Part shown: positions 16,705-25,541 of the stretch, in pieces
Position numbering within the stretch: position 1 is the stretch's first letter
How the letters are laid out: each line of letters opens with the position of its first letter
Source: an uncultured Muribaculum sp.
GTDB taxonomy: Bacteria > Bacteroidota > Bacteroidia > Bacteroidales > Muribaculaceae
NCBI GenBank assembly: GCA_910587665.1
Contig: CAJUMZ010000016.1
Span: 1 to 64,000, forward strand
DNA: 64,000 nt
Reading direction: 5' to 3'
The notes under the pieces: generated by a model
Told to the model about the DNA's origin: nothing
Databases searched by the model: none
What the model saw: only the letters and a program-made list of their open reading frames with translations
Made by a program: the position numbers and the translations under genes

Positions 16705-17510
16705 AACCGGTTTATTGTGGCTCGTATCGCTGACAGGCGTTCAAGCAGTTCGGGAAGCTGATGCAATGGTAACATGTTTGCTCCGTCGCTCTTTGCTTTT
16801 GATGGTTCGGGGTGGGTCTCGATAAATAACCCGTCAACTCCGACGGCAACGCCTGCACGTGCAATGGTCTCGATAAGATCAGGTCTGCCTCCGGTGACTC
16901 CTGCCGGCTGATTAGGCTGTTGTAGGGAATGAGTGGCGTCAAGTATGACCGGGACACCAAGTTTCTGCATAGTCGGGATACCTCTATAATCCACTATAAG
17001 ATCGGTATATCCGAATGTCGTTCCCCTCTCAGTGACCGCAACCTGGTTGTTGCCTGCATCGATAACTTTCTTCACGGCATGCTCCATAGCTTCCGGAGAA
17101 AGGAATTGACCTTTTTTTATGTTGACCATTTTTCCGGTACGCGCTGCCGCTACAAGCAAGTCGGTCTGGCGGCAAAGAAATGCCGGGATTTGGAGTATGT
17201 CCACATATTCGGCTGCGAGGGCAGCTTCCTCCTCGGTGTGGATATCCGTGACAACCGGTATATTATAGGTCTCTTTCACCTTGCGAAGTATCTCAAGAGC
17301 CTTCATGTCTCCGATTCCGGTAAAGGAGTCGATACGCGAGCGATTCGCTTTCTTGTAAGAGCCTTTAAATACATATGGTATGCCAAGACGTGATGTCACT
17401 TCATTGATTTTGCCGGCGATGTCCATAGCCATCTGTTCTCCTTCGATCACACAAGGTCCGGCAAGCAGAAAGAAATTATAATTATCTGATGATTTTAGAT
17501 ATTTAAGCAT
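16701..17510 (-). CDS. kdsA: 3-deoxy-8-phosphooctulonate synthase (KDO8P synthase)
   Basis: 269 residues from ATG 17510. An upstream in-frame start at 17555 would overlap rsmE and add a non-family N-terminus. It condenses phosphoenolpyruvate with arabinose 5-phosphate, the first committed step to Kdo for lipopolysaccharide. Motifs: LLAGPCVIEG, FKGSYKKANRSR, TDIHTEEEA, NIKKGQFLSP, DATHSLQQP and IETHPEPSKAKSDGANM. The Cys20 in AGPC is the residue that marks the metal-dependent class (E. coli has Asn), with the other likely ligands in THS, ETH and SDG. It is the last gene of a seven-gene minus-strand run. Confidence 0.96.
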   Translation of the reverse strand: MLKYLKSSDNYNFFLLAGPCVIEGEQMAMDIAGKINEVTSRLGIPYVFKGSYKKANRSRIDSFTGIGDMKALEILRKVKETYNIPVVTDIHTEEEAALAAEYVDILQIPAFLCRQTDLLVAAARTGKMVNIKKGQFLSPEAMEHAVKKVIDAGNNQVAVTERGTTFGYTDLIVDYRGIPTMQKLGVPVILDATHSLQQPNQPAGVTGGRPDLIETIARAGVAVGVDGLFIETHPEPSKAKSDGANMLPLHQLPELLERLSAIRATINRF

Positions 17511-17515
17511 TGTAG

Positions 17516-18229
17516 TCAGGATTTTAGTTGGTTTATGATATGAAATGTATCGCATGCCACCAGTGCGGCTGTCTCCGTACGCAGCCGGTTGTCACCGAGC
17601 GTTACGGGAATATACCCGCTGTCAAGCGACTCTTTTATCTCTTCAGGATCAAAATCTCCCTCCGGTCCGATAAGTATGATGACGCTTTTGCAGCCGGGCT
17701 TATACTCTTTTGCAAGAAGTTTCCGCGGTATCGACGGGTCACAGTAGGCGATAAAACGCATGTCGGCATCAATATCGGTCACTATATGTCTTAACGGAGT
17801 CATGGGGTATATCTCGGGCAACTGCGCTTTGAGTGACTGTTTCATTGCCGATATAGCGATACGCTGCAATCGCTCGATTTTTATTTCTTTTCGCTCGGAA
17901 TGCCGGCATAGGACAGGTATTATACGGTTGACTCCTATTTCTGTAAGTTTTTCAGTGAGCCATTCCATCCTATCCATGTTTTTTGTCGGAGCCACTGCAA
18001 CGGTTATATGGGTTGACCAAGCGGGAGTGACAGCACACCTCTCTTCAATAACCACTGAGGCATGGCGCGGATTGTCATCAAGCAGTCGGCAGGTAAACCT
18101 GTTGCCTTTTCCGTCAATTACCTCGACAAGCGAGCCGGGGCGTGTGCGCAACACTTTTATGCAATGTCGTGCTTCGTCTTCAGGCAATTGCAAAGTCTGC
18201 TCAATATCGGGCGCATAAAACTGTATCAT
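17516..18229 (-). CDS. rsmE: 16S rRNA (uracil-1498-N3)-methyltransferase
   Basis: 237 residues, a SPOUT-class methyltransferase with an N-terminal PUA-like domain (EARHCIKVLRTRPG). The C-terminal knot contains IILIGPEGDFDPEEI and LGDNRLRTETAALVA, the SAM-binding signatures of RsmE. It methylates U1498 of 16S rRNA in the 30S subunit. It starts 6 bases after the transporter stop and ends 5 bases before kdsA, so it is co-transcribed. Confidence 0.95.
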   Translation of the reverse strand: MIQFYAPDIEQTLQLPEDEARHCIKVLRTRPGSLVEVIDGKGNRFTCRLLDDNPRHASVVIEERCAVTPAWSTHITVAVAPTKNMDRMEWLTEKLTEIGVNRIIPVLCRHSERKEIKIERLQRIAISAMKQSLKAQLPEIYPMTPLRHIVTDIDADMRFIAYCDPSIPRKLLAKEYKPGCKSVIILIGPEGDFDPEEIKESLDSGYIPVTLGDNRLRTETAALVACDTFHIINQLKS

Positions 18230-18235
18230 ATCATG

Positions 18236-19618
18236 TCAGGCATTTTCAATAAAACCGTCAGGTGCGCTTTCCACTGTTTTTACCTCTTTGGAGGCATCAG
18301 GATGGGTATTGTCTTTGAAAATAATGGCAAAGGCGATAGCCACGACAAGAGCAAAACCGGAAAATATAAGCCATGTAGTAGTCCAGTCACCAAGAAGATA
18401 TGACGAGCCGTTTACTTCCTGCCAGGTACAGAAATGGTTTACCACAGCTCCGGCACATAACGTACCGATGGTTGCACCCATGCCATTTGTCATCAGCATG
18501 AAAAGACCTTGTGCCGAAGCCCTGACAGACGGCTCCGTCTCCTTTTCCACGAACAGGGCACCCGATACATTGAAAAAATCAAATGCCACGCCATAGACTA
18601 TCATAGACAGGATGAAGAGAATAACGCCAGGCATAGCCGGACCGCCGATAGCGAACAAGCCAAAACGGAGCACCCACGCTATAATAGCCGTAAGCATCAC
18701 ACGTTTAATGCCGAACCGACTTAGGCAGAACGGAATCAAGAGTATACAGAGAGCCTCGCTAATTTGTGAAAGAGATGTAAGGAGTGTGGCGTTATTTGCC
18801 GCAAATGTATCAATATATCCTGCTCCCTTGAATGAGGTGATAAATGGACCGGCATATCCGTTAGTGACTTGCAGACACATGCCCAACAAAGTGGAAAAGA
18901 TGAAGAATACCGCCATTTTTCTAATTTTGAATAACTTAAAGGCATTTAGTCCAAGCTTCTCGGCAAGACTTCCACCTGAATTACCTTTAGAAAGAGAGCA
19001 TTTCGGAAGTGTTAGGCAATATAGGCTCAGAATGATACTTAGCGCTCCGGATACAAAAAGTTGCATATAGGTATATTGGAAGCGGCCGGTATGATTGGAC
19101 AAAGTGAAAAAGAAATGATTATCATGGGTCCAGGTTGCACAGTTGACAAACCACATCGTTGCGATGAAGCCTATAGTACCAAATACACGTATCGGCGGAA
19201 ACGCTTTTACCGTATCATATCCGTTGGCACGGAGTATTGAAAACGCAACCGTATTGCTGAGTGCTATGGTCGGCATATAGAATGCTACGCTAAGTGTATA
19301 GAATGTGAGTATGGTCGCTGTCGGGAGATGACCTTCTTGTCCGGCGGTGTATCCGAGCCACCAGCATCCAAGCATGAATATACCGGCAAGAAGCTGGCAA
19401 AGCCCGAGCACTCTTTGCGGTTGAATCCAACGGTCGGCGACGATACCCATTAGTGTAGGCATGAAAATTGATGCCATACCCTGAATAGCATAGAACCAAG
19501 GAATAAGATCGCCCATTCCGACAGTCCCGAGATAATTGCCAATACTTGTAAGATATGCTCCCCACACGGCAAATTGCAGGAAGTTCATAACTATAAGTCG
19601 TGCTTTCAAGTGTTTCAT
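18236..19618 (-). CDS. Nucleoside:proton symporter, MFS (NupG/XapB-like)
   Basis: 460 residues with about 12 membrane segments. The N-terminus MKHLKARLIVMNFLQFAVWGAYLTSIGNYL and the mid-protein pattern are characteristic of the nucleoside H+ symporter family. It imports nucleosides across the inner membrane; which nucleosides is unknown. It lies between the bifunctional nuclease and rsmE with gaps of 9 and 6 bases, so it is in the same operon. Its C-terminal tail is cytoplasmic and short. Confidence 0.88.
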   Translation of the reverse strand: MKHLKARLIVMNFLQFAVWGAYLTSIGNYLGTVGMGDLIPWFYAIQGMASIFMPTLMGIVADRWIQPQRVLGLCQLLAGIFMLGCWWLGYTAGQEGHLPTATILTFYTLSVAFYMPTIALSNTVAFSILRANGYDTVKAFPPIRVFGTIGFIATMWFVNCATWTHDNHFFFTLSNHTGRFQYTYMQLFVSGALSIILSLYCLTLPKCSLSKGNSGGSLAEKLGLNAFKLFKIRKMAVFFIFSTLLGMCLQVTNGYAGPFITSFKGAGYIDTFAANNATLLTSLSQISEALCILLIPFCLSRFGIKRVMLTAIIAWVLRFGLFAIGGPAMPGVILFILSMIVYGVAFDFFNVSGALFVEKETEPSVRASAQGLFMLMTNGMGATIGTLCAGAVVNHFCTWQEVNGSSYLLGDWTTTWLIFSGFALVVAIAFAIIFKDNTHPDASKEVKTVESAPDGFIENA

Positions 19619-19627
19619 GATGTTATT

Positions 19628-20239
19628 TTATGATTGTCCCTTTTTCTTATTTATGATTTCACTTACTTTCGCCGCCTCTTCGTAATTTTCTTGCGATATC
19701 AATTTTTCCAGAGTGCGTTCAAGCTCTTCAATGGCATAATTTTCAAGTTTAGGCTCGTCAGGAGTGTCATCCTCGGTATTCAAGATACGACCTGTGGTGT
19801 CATCGTCATCTTCTTCGGGTGATTCTTCAAGAATAAATCCTGTCTCGTCAAGTATTTCCTTTGTGGTATATATCGCTGCTTTGGTACGTATTGCTATTGC
19901 TATGGCATCGGAAGTACGTGCGTCAAGCACTATCGTTCGGTCTTGATCGGTGAATGTGATTTCAGACGAGAAAATCCCATCTTCAAATTTATATATGAAC
20001 ACTTCCTGCAGCTTTACACCAAAAGCATGGGCAAAGCTTACAAAAAGGTCATGGGTCATAGGGCGGGGAGGGATGATGCCTTCAAGGCGTATCGCTATGG
20101 ACTGGGCTTCCGATGCCCCGATAATGATCGGTATACGGTAAGGACCGTCGACCTGTGCAAGCACAAGGGCATATGCCCCGGTTTGTATCTGGCTGTAAGA
20201 GATGCCGAGCACCCTTAGCTTTACTCTGTCATTTGCCAT
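19628..20239 (-). CDS. Bifunctional nuclease family protein (DUF151) with UvrB/UvrC motif
   Basis: 203 residues. The N-terminal DUF151 domain (about 1-125) includes PIIIGASEAQSIAIRLEG, RPMTHDLF and ARTSDAIAIAIRTKAAIY. The C-terminal 45 residues form a UVR motif: LENYAIEELERTLEKLISQE, then NYEEAAKVSEIINKKK. The family has been described as RNase/DNase in plants; its bacterial role is not settled. It lies 5 bases after mnmA in the operon. Confidence 0.9.
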   Translation of the reverse strand: MANDRVKLRVLGISYSQIQTGAYALVLAQVDGPYRIPIIIGASEAQSIAIRLEGIIPPRPMTHDLFVSFAHAFGVKLQEVFIYKFEDGIFSSEITFTDQDRTIVLDARTSDAIAIAIRTKAAIYTTKEILDETGFILEESPEEDDDDTTGRILNTEDDTPDEPKLENYAIEELERTLEKLISQENYEEAAKVSEIINKKKGQS

Positions 20240-20244
20240 CTGTG

Positions 20245-21324
20245 CTATAATATTATGTTTTGACCCGTTATTATGCCGCTCCCGTAACAGAGATGGGCTT
20301 TCTCATCATAGATTACAGCAAACTGTCCGGGAGCAATTCCCTGTATACGAGATTCCGATTCGACGAGATACTCACGATCGCCGAGACGGGTCAGCAATCC
20401 CGGAATAAACTCCGGCATATGGCGGTTTTTGAATGTGATCTTCACCTTGTCGCAATTATCAGTCCATGGAGAGCCTGAAATAAAATGCATTTCATCAAGG
20501 TGCAGCGTATTGCCATATTGTTTTTCAGTGTTATAGCCTTGACTTACGTAGACCACATTGTCATGTACATTCTTTTTCACGACATACCATGGACCGCCGC
20601 TTAACCCGAGGCCTTTCCGTTGTCCGATTGTGTGAAACCAGAATCCGTTGTGCTCTCCAAGCTTACGCCCGGTTTCCAGTTCGATAATCGCACCTTTCTT
20701 TGTTCCAAGATGCCTTTTGATAAAATCATTGTAATTTATCTTTCCGAGGAAGCATATACCCTGACTGTCTTTCCTGTAAGCGTTAGGCATCTTTACATCA
20801 ATGGCAATCTCCCTGACTTTAGCCTTGGGCAGGCTACCTATAGGAAACATAAGATGAGACAATTGCTCGTAACTAATACGGGCAAGGAAATCGGTCTGAT
20901 CCTTTACCGGGTCAACTGCGGTGGCGAGATATACCGTGCCGTCAATTGTGTCGGTGGTAGCGTAATGACCGGTCGCGGTCTTGTCAAACTCATGACCCCA
21001 GCGCTGTTCAAAAAAACCGAATTTGATCATTTTATTGCACATGATGTCAGGATTGGGGGTAAGCCCTTCCTTAACCGTTCTCAGTGCATATTCCATTACA
21101 TTTTCCCAATATTCCTCATGGAGCGACACAACATCAAAAGGACATCCGTATTTTCGTGCAATATACCTGCACATTTCAATGTCTTCCTCTGCAGAGCAGT
21201 CACCCTCACCGTTGTCAAGGCCTATGCGTATGTAAAATAGATGAAGGTCATGACCCTCTTCTTTCAGGCGGTGTACGACCACCGCGCTGTCAACACCACC
21301 TGATATCAGTACAGCTATTTTCAT
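20245..21324 (-). CDS. mnmA: tRNA 2-thiouridine synthase MnmA-like protein
   Basis: 359 residues. The PP-loop SGGVDSAVV opens the protein. The conserved TPNPDIMCNKMIKF carries the first catalytic Cys and KDSQGICFLG the second, with KDQTDFLARIS and the FHTIGQRKGLGLSGGPWYVV region of the C-terminal domain. It adds sulfur to U34 of Lys, Glu and Gln tRNAs. The segment after the PP-loop (FYIRIGLDNGEGDCSAEEDI) differs from the classic E. coli form. Bacteroidales often carry more than one mnmA copy, so this may be one of two paralogues. It is co-transcribed with doxX and the nuclease gene. Confidence 0.93.
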   Translation of the reverse strand: MKIAVLISGGVDSAVVVHRLKEEGHDLHLFYIRIGLDNGEGDCSAEEDIEMCRYIARKYGCPFDVVSLHEEYWENVMEYALRTVKEGLTPNPDIMCNKMIKFGFFEQRWGHEFDKTATGHYATTDTIDGTVYLATAVDPVKDQTDFLARISYEQLSHLMFPIGSLPKAKVREIAIDVKMPNAYRKDSQGICFLGKINYNDFIKRHLGTKKGAIIELETGRKLGEHNGFWFHTIGQRKGLGLSGGPWYVVKKNVHDNVVYVSQGYNTEKQYGNTLHLDEMHFISGSPWTDNCDKVKITFKNRHMPEFIPGLLTRLGDREYLVESESRIQGIAPGQFAVIYDEKAHLCYGSGIITGQNIIL

Positions 21325-21347
21325 TACAACATATGTTATTAAACCCT

Positions 21348-21854
21348 CTAAACTTCTTCAAGCTCTTCGGTCTCAGTCTCGTCTTTACCGCGTTTTGATA
21401 TAATAAACAGCGAGATGAAGTAGTCGAGCGATATTTTGCCTGGACCGGCAATAATGAGGAAGAGGTATATGCCTATAAACATAAGCGGAAGATATCCCGG
21501 CTGTGTACTTGAAATTGAATAGGCAAATGTGTCGGGCAAAAGCTCATGCAATATATGATATTCGGCAATAATCATGGAAATGACAGGCGGCAATACCGAC
21601 AGTCGCGTAAGAAATCCTACCATGATGAAAAGCGAGCATACCAATTCGATAATGATCATGATGATAAGCGATGTCTCATTCCCGAGTCCGAGAACGGAAG
21701 GGAAAGTGAAGCGCAGTGTCGAAAAATTGATAAGATGCCTGATACCAAACTGCATGAACATTATACCGACAAACAACCTTAAGAACAATCTGGCAAGATT
21801 GCTATAAGTGTAGCCTGTGCACCGCAGGAAAAGATTTTCAAAAAATAGTTTCAT
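21348..21854 (-). CDS. DoxX family membrane protein
   Basis: 168 residues with about four hydrophobic helices. LARLFLRLFVGIMFMQFGIRHLINF is a DoxX-type first helix, followed by a second at LIIMIIIELVCSLFIMVGFL. Members sit in the inner membrane and are sometimes linked to terminal oxidases or redox stress, but the function here is unknown. It starts 4 bases after the DUF5106 gene and precedes mnmA. The Lys/Glu-rich tail is cytoplasmic. Confidence 0.8.
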   Translation of the reverse strand: MKLFFENLFLRCTGYTYSNLARLFLRLFVGIMFMQFGIRHLINFSTLRFTFPSVLGLGNETSLIIMIIIELVCSLFIMVGFLTRLSVLPPVISMIIAEYHILHELLPDTFAYSISSTQPGYLPLMFIGIYLFLIIAGPGKISLDYFISLFIISKRGKDETETEELEEV

Positions 21855-21858
21855 GAGC

Positions 21859-22758
21859 TTACTGTTGCTTCTGTTGTTCTTTATAAATTGACGCCGCCAT
21901 GGACAAAACTTGATTTACATTCATGTCGCGCAACAATATTTTGCGATCTTTGTCAAGCAGATACATTGCCGGGAGATTGCGTGAATCTATAGTTCTACCT
22001 ATTTCGCTTGACGTGCCGACTTCCCATTCATATGGAAATTTCTCCACTGATTTCTTCCATTTCTCATCAGGAGTTCCTGTGTAAATGTCCACGATTTTAA
22101 GTGTCCCGTTTTTTGAAAGGGCGTTTACCGCAAAGTCCGTTTCCATTCGTAGCGAAATCATGTCGCAATCCTTACAGCCCTCACCATGAATATACAGTAG
22201 CGTAAATTCTCCCGGCTGATCATAAAGCTGATGGACAGCTCCATGGCGGGTATTGTAGGTGAGTGGCGACACCGTCGACCCGACTTGCGATCCGTTAAGC
22301 ATCTTCACCTGTTCGAGGTAATATGCCTTGTCTTTTGATGACACTTTTTTATTTGACAATGCAGCTTTGGTAAACAGCATATATTGTTCATCCGCCCAAA
22401 AAGGCGCGTCGGGTGAAAACAGGTATTTTTCTGCCGCTTTTACGATCTTTAGGGTAGACTTGGCATCATTTTTATAACGGGAAGTCAGATTGGTAATGGA
22501 CTTTTTGACACTGTCAGCACCTGCATACGGAATAAATGACACATAGTCAGCAAACGCCTCATTAAATGACGTTGTGTCATTCAATAGCTTTTTCATGTCA
22601 GCCTTATCCCAGAACCTCATCAGGATGTAGCTTGTCTTTTCCTGAAGTGTCGCAAGGGAATCCGGCGCAGTAGGATACTCGAAATGGGTCTTGGTCTGCG
22701 ACATAAGCGTCACCGATCCGATAACCGTAAGTATTGTCGAGATAAGTATTTTCTTCAT
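21859..22758 (-). CDS. DUF5106 thioredoxin-like secreted protein
   Basis: 299 residues from ATG 22758 (an upstream ATG at 22788 lies on the promoter and is rejected). The N-terminal signal peptide MKKILISTILTVIGSVTLMS predicts export. An all-helical DUF5106 domain (about 25-165) contains LMRFWDKADMKKLL. A thioredoxin-fold C-terminal half has the redox pair CKDC (in GEGCKDCDMIS) and the cis-Pro region NLPAMYLLD. It is a probable periplasmic disulfide oxidoreductase of the TlpA type, common in Bacteroidales. It heads the seven-gene run. Confidence 0.88.
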   Translation of the reverse strand: MKKILISTILTVIGSVTLMSQTKTHFEYPTAPDSLATLQEKTSYILMRFWDKADMKKLLNDTTSFNEAFADYVSFIPYAGADSVKKSITNLTSRYKNDAKSTLKIVKAAEKYLFSPDAPFWADEQYMLFTKAALSNKKVSSKDKAYYLEQVKMLNGSQVGSTVSPLTYNTRHGAVHQLYDQPGEFTLLYIHGEGCKDCDMISLRMETDFAVNALSKNGTLKIVDIYTGTPDEKWKKSVEKFPYEWEVGTSSEIGRTIDSRNLPAMYLLDKDRKILLRDMNVNQVLSMAASIYKEQQKQQ

Positions 22759-22789
22759 ATCGGGATGCGTTGGCATAATTTTTGACAAA

Positions 22790-22820
22790 CAAAGTTAACA
22801 AATGACCGCGTTAGTACAAA
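22790..22820 (-). promoter_or_regulatory. Promoter of the DUF5106-doxX-mnmA-...-kdsA run
   Basis: On the minus strand TTTG (22817-22820), a 19-base spacer, then TAACTTTG (22790-22797). The likely start near 22783 leaves a 25-base leader before ATG 22758. Confidence 0.7.
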
Positions 22821-22889
22821 ATAATTAATCAACATTATGGCGGTTGAAAGTGTTAGAAAAATAAAGTAAATATTAATTTATATCATCTT

Positions 22890-25478
22890 ATGAATTTCAA
22901 TAACTTCACGATTAAATCGCAAGAGGCGATTCAGAAAGCGGTTGAGATCACCAAAGGATCGGGAAACCAGGCTATAGAGCCGGTGCATATCCTTAAAGGA
23001 TTGATGACCGAGGGCGATTCGCTTATGCAATTTATATTCCAAAAGGTCGGGGCAAATGTCGGTGCCGTCACGGCATCGGTTGACCGGGCCATTGCGTCGG
23101 AGCCAAAGGTTTCGGGTGGTGAACCGTATTTGAGCCGTACATCCAACGATGTGCTACAAAAGGCGCTTGACATTGCAAAAAAACAGGGTGACCAGTATGT
23201 GACTCTTGAGGCCATACTGCTTGCCGTGTTTAATGTAAAAAGCTCGGCTTCTCAAATTTTAAAAGATGCCGGCTTGACCGAGCATGAGCTTGCGGCTGCA
23301 ATAGAGGAGTTGCGTAAAGGCAAAAAGGCTACCGATCAAAGTGCGGAAGACACCTACAATGCACTCAGCAAGTATGCTATAAATCTAAATGAACGCGCGC
23401 GATCCGGCAAACTTGACCCTGTTATAGGCAGGGATGACGAGATACGCCGTGTGCTTCAGATACTCAGCCGCCGTACAAAAAACAACCCGATGCTTATCGG
23501 TGAACCGGGAACCGGAAAAACTGCGATTGCCGAAGGTCTTGCCCACCGAATAGTGAGGGGTGACGTGCCGGAAAATCTGAAGAACAAGCAGATATATTCA
23601 CTTGATATGGGTGCTCTCGTAGCCGGGGCAAAATATAAGGGCGAGTTTGAGGAACGACTGAAAGCCATCGTCAACGAAGTGACACAGGCCGACGGTGACA
23701 TTATCCTGTTTATAGATGAGATACACACTCTTGTCGGTGCAGGAAAAGGCGAGGGCGCAATGGACGCAGCCAATATACTTAAGCCTGCCCTTGCAAGAGG
23801 TGAGCTACGCAGTATCGGAGCCACTACACTTGACGAGTATCAGAAATATTTTGAAAAGGATAAGGCCCTTGAACGTCGATTCCAGAAAGTCATGGTAAAT
23901 GAGCCTGACGAAATGAGTGCCATCTCGATTCTGCGTGGCTTGAAAGAGCGTTACGAAAATCATCATCAGGTGCGTATACGTGACGAGGCTATTATTGCCG
24001 CCGTTCAATTGTCGGAACGTTATATCACTGACCGTTTCCTTCCCGACAAGGCTATCGACCTTGTGGATGAAGCTGCGTCAAAATTGCGACTTGAGCGTGA
24101 CAGTGTGCCTCAGGCTCTTGACGAGATAACACGTAAGATAGCACAGCTTGAGATCGAGCGTGAAGCGATAAAGCGTGAAGGAGACAATGTCAAGATTAAG
24201 GATCTTGAAAAAGAACTTGCCGATCTTCGCGATGTAGAAAAGGATTTCAAGGCTAAATGGCAGTCACAGAAAGAGCTTATCAATAAGATACAGCAGAATA
24301 AGATTGACATTGAGCAGCTTAACTTTGAAGCTGACAAGGCTGAACGCGAAGGCGATTATGCAAAGGTTGCCGAAATACGCTACTCCAAGGTTCAGGAAAA
24401 AGAGAAAGAAAACGAACGCATACAGGTACAGCTTAAAGAGATGCAGGGCGACAAGTCGCTTATCAAGGAGGAGGTTGACGCTGACGATATAGCGGATGTC
24501 GTGTCAAGATGGACAGGTATTCCTGTAAGCAAGATGGTGCAGAGCGAGAAAGAAAAACTGCTTCATCTTGAAGAAGAACTACACCGACGTGTGGTTGGAC
24601 AGGAAGAAGCCATTGCTGCCATTGCCGACGCTGTGCGCCGCAGCCGCGCCGGGCTTAATGACCCGCGCCGCCCCATCGGTTCGTTTATTTTCCTTGGTAC
24701 GACCGGTGTCGGTAAGACCGAGCTTGCCAAAGCTTTGGCAGAGTATCTTTTCGACGACGAGAATATGATGACGCGTATCGACATGAGCGAGTATCAGGAA
24801 AAGTATACCGTAAGCCGCCTTGTCGGAGCGCCTCCGGGATATGTAGGCTACGATGAGGGTGGTCAACTCACAGAGGCGGTACGTCGCAAGCCATATTCTG
24901 TCGTACTGTTCGACGAAATAGAGAAGGCTCATCCCGATGTATTCAATATCCTTCTTCAGGTGCTTGATGACGGACGACTTACCGATAACAAGGGCCGTCT
25001 GGTAAACTTCAAGAATACAATCATAATCATGACTTCCAATATGGGGTCGCAGGTGATCCGTGAGAATTTCGCGAATATAACCGATGACAATCACTCGGAA
25101 GTGGTTGAAAAGACTAAGGAACAGGTGCTTGATATGCTAAAACAGACAATTCGCCCGGAATTCCTTAACCGTATTGACGAGATCATAATGTTCACGCCGC
25201 TTAACGAGCGTGAGATTGAGGAGATTGTAGGCATACAGGTAAACGGAATAAAGCGCATGCTTGCCAAAAACGGTGTTGTGCTTGATGTTACACCTGCCGC
25301 GCTCAGCTATCTTGCCAAGGAGGGCTATAATCCTGAGTTTGGAGCTCGCCCTGTAAAGCGTGTCATTCAGCGTATGGTGCTTAACCGCCTGTCAAAGGAC
25401 ATCCTTGCTCAGAAAGTGGATCGTGAACATCCGATCATAATTGATGTCAAAGACGATGAACTGATATTTAAAAACTAA
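22890..25478 (+). CDS. clpB: ATP-dependent disaggregase ClpB
   Basis: 862 residues, standard ClpB length. An N-terminal double Clp-N repeat (1-145) is followed by the first AAA+ domain with GEPGTGKTA and IDEIHTLVGAG, a long coiled-coil middle domain (about 400-520), and the second AAA+ with GTTGVGKTE and LFDEIEKAHPD. The middle domain separates it from ClpA and ClpC. It rescues aggregated proteins with DnaK. The gene stands alone with a weak hairpin after it. No consensus -7 element is visible upstream, so an alternative sigma or a heat-shock factor may drive it. Confidence 0.97.
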   Translation: MNFNNFTIKSQEAIQKAVEITKGSGNQAIEPVHILKGLMTEGDSLMQFIFQKVGANVGAVTASVDRAIASEPKVSGGEPYLSRTSNDVLQKALDIAKKQGDQYVTLEAILLAVFNVKSSASQILKDAGLTEHELAAAIEELRKGKKATDQSAEDTYNALSKYAINLNERARSGKLDPVIGRDDEIRRVLQILSRRTKNNPMLIGEPGTGKTAIAEGLAHRIVRGDVPENLKNKQIYSLDMGALVAGAKYKGEFEERLKAIVNEVTQADGDIILFIDEIHTLVGAGKGEGAMDAANILKPALARGELRSIGATTLDEYQKYFEKDKALERRFQKVMVNEPDEMSAISILRGLKERYENHHQVRIRDEAIIAAVQLSERYITDRFLPDKAIDLVDEAASKLRLERDSVPQALDEITRKIAQLEIEREAIKREGDNVKIKDLEKELADLRDVEKDFKAKWQSQKELINKIQQNKIDIEQLNFEADKAEREGDYAKVAEIRYSKVQEKEKENERIQVQLKEMQGDKSLIKEEVDADDIADVVSRWTGIPVSKMVQSEKEKLLHLEEELHRRVVGQEEAIAAIADAVRRSRAGLNDPRRPIGSFIFLGTTGVGKTELAKALAEYLFDDENMMTRIDMSEYQEKYTVSRLVGAPPGYVGYDEGGQLTEAVRRKPYSVVLFDEIEKAHPDVFNILLQVLDDGRLTDNKGRLVNFKNTIIIMTSNMGSQVIRENFANITDDNHSEVVEKTKEQVLDMLKQTIRPEFLNRIDEIIMFTPLNEREIEEIVGIQVNGIKRMLAKNGVVLDVTPAALSYLAKEGYNPEFGARPVKRVIQRMVLNRLSKDILAQKVDREHPIIIDVKDDELIFKN

Positions 25479-25490
25479 TTTATAAACGCG

Positions 25491-25522
25491 ATATGTGCCC
25501 GTCTTGCGGGGCGGGTACATAT
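25491..25522 (+). terminator. Hairpin after clpB
   Basis: An 11-bp stem ATATGTGCCCG/CGGGTACATAT (one G-U pair) and a 10-base loop lie 12 bases after the clpB stop. The following T-tract is weak, so it may be an attenuator or mRNA 3' end signal. Confidence 0.6.
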
Positions 25523-25541
25523 CAATTTTAATCTATTTATT

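Noticed and set aside
20620..21240. 206-residue plus-strand frame over mnmA
   Set aside because: Antisense to a clear enzyme gene; no promoter or domain.
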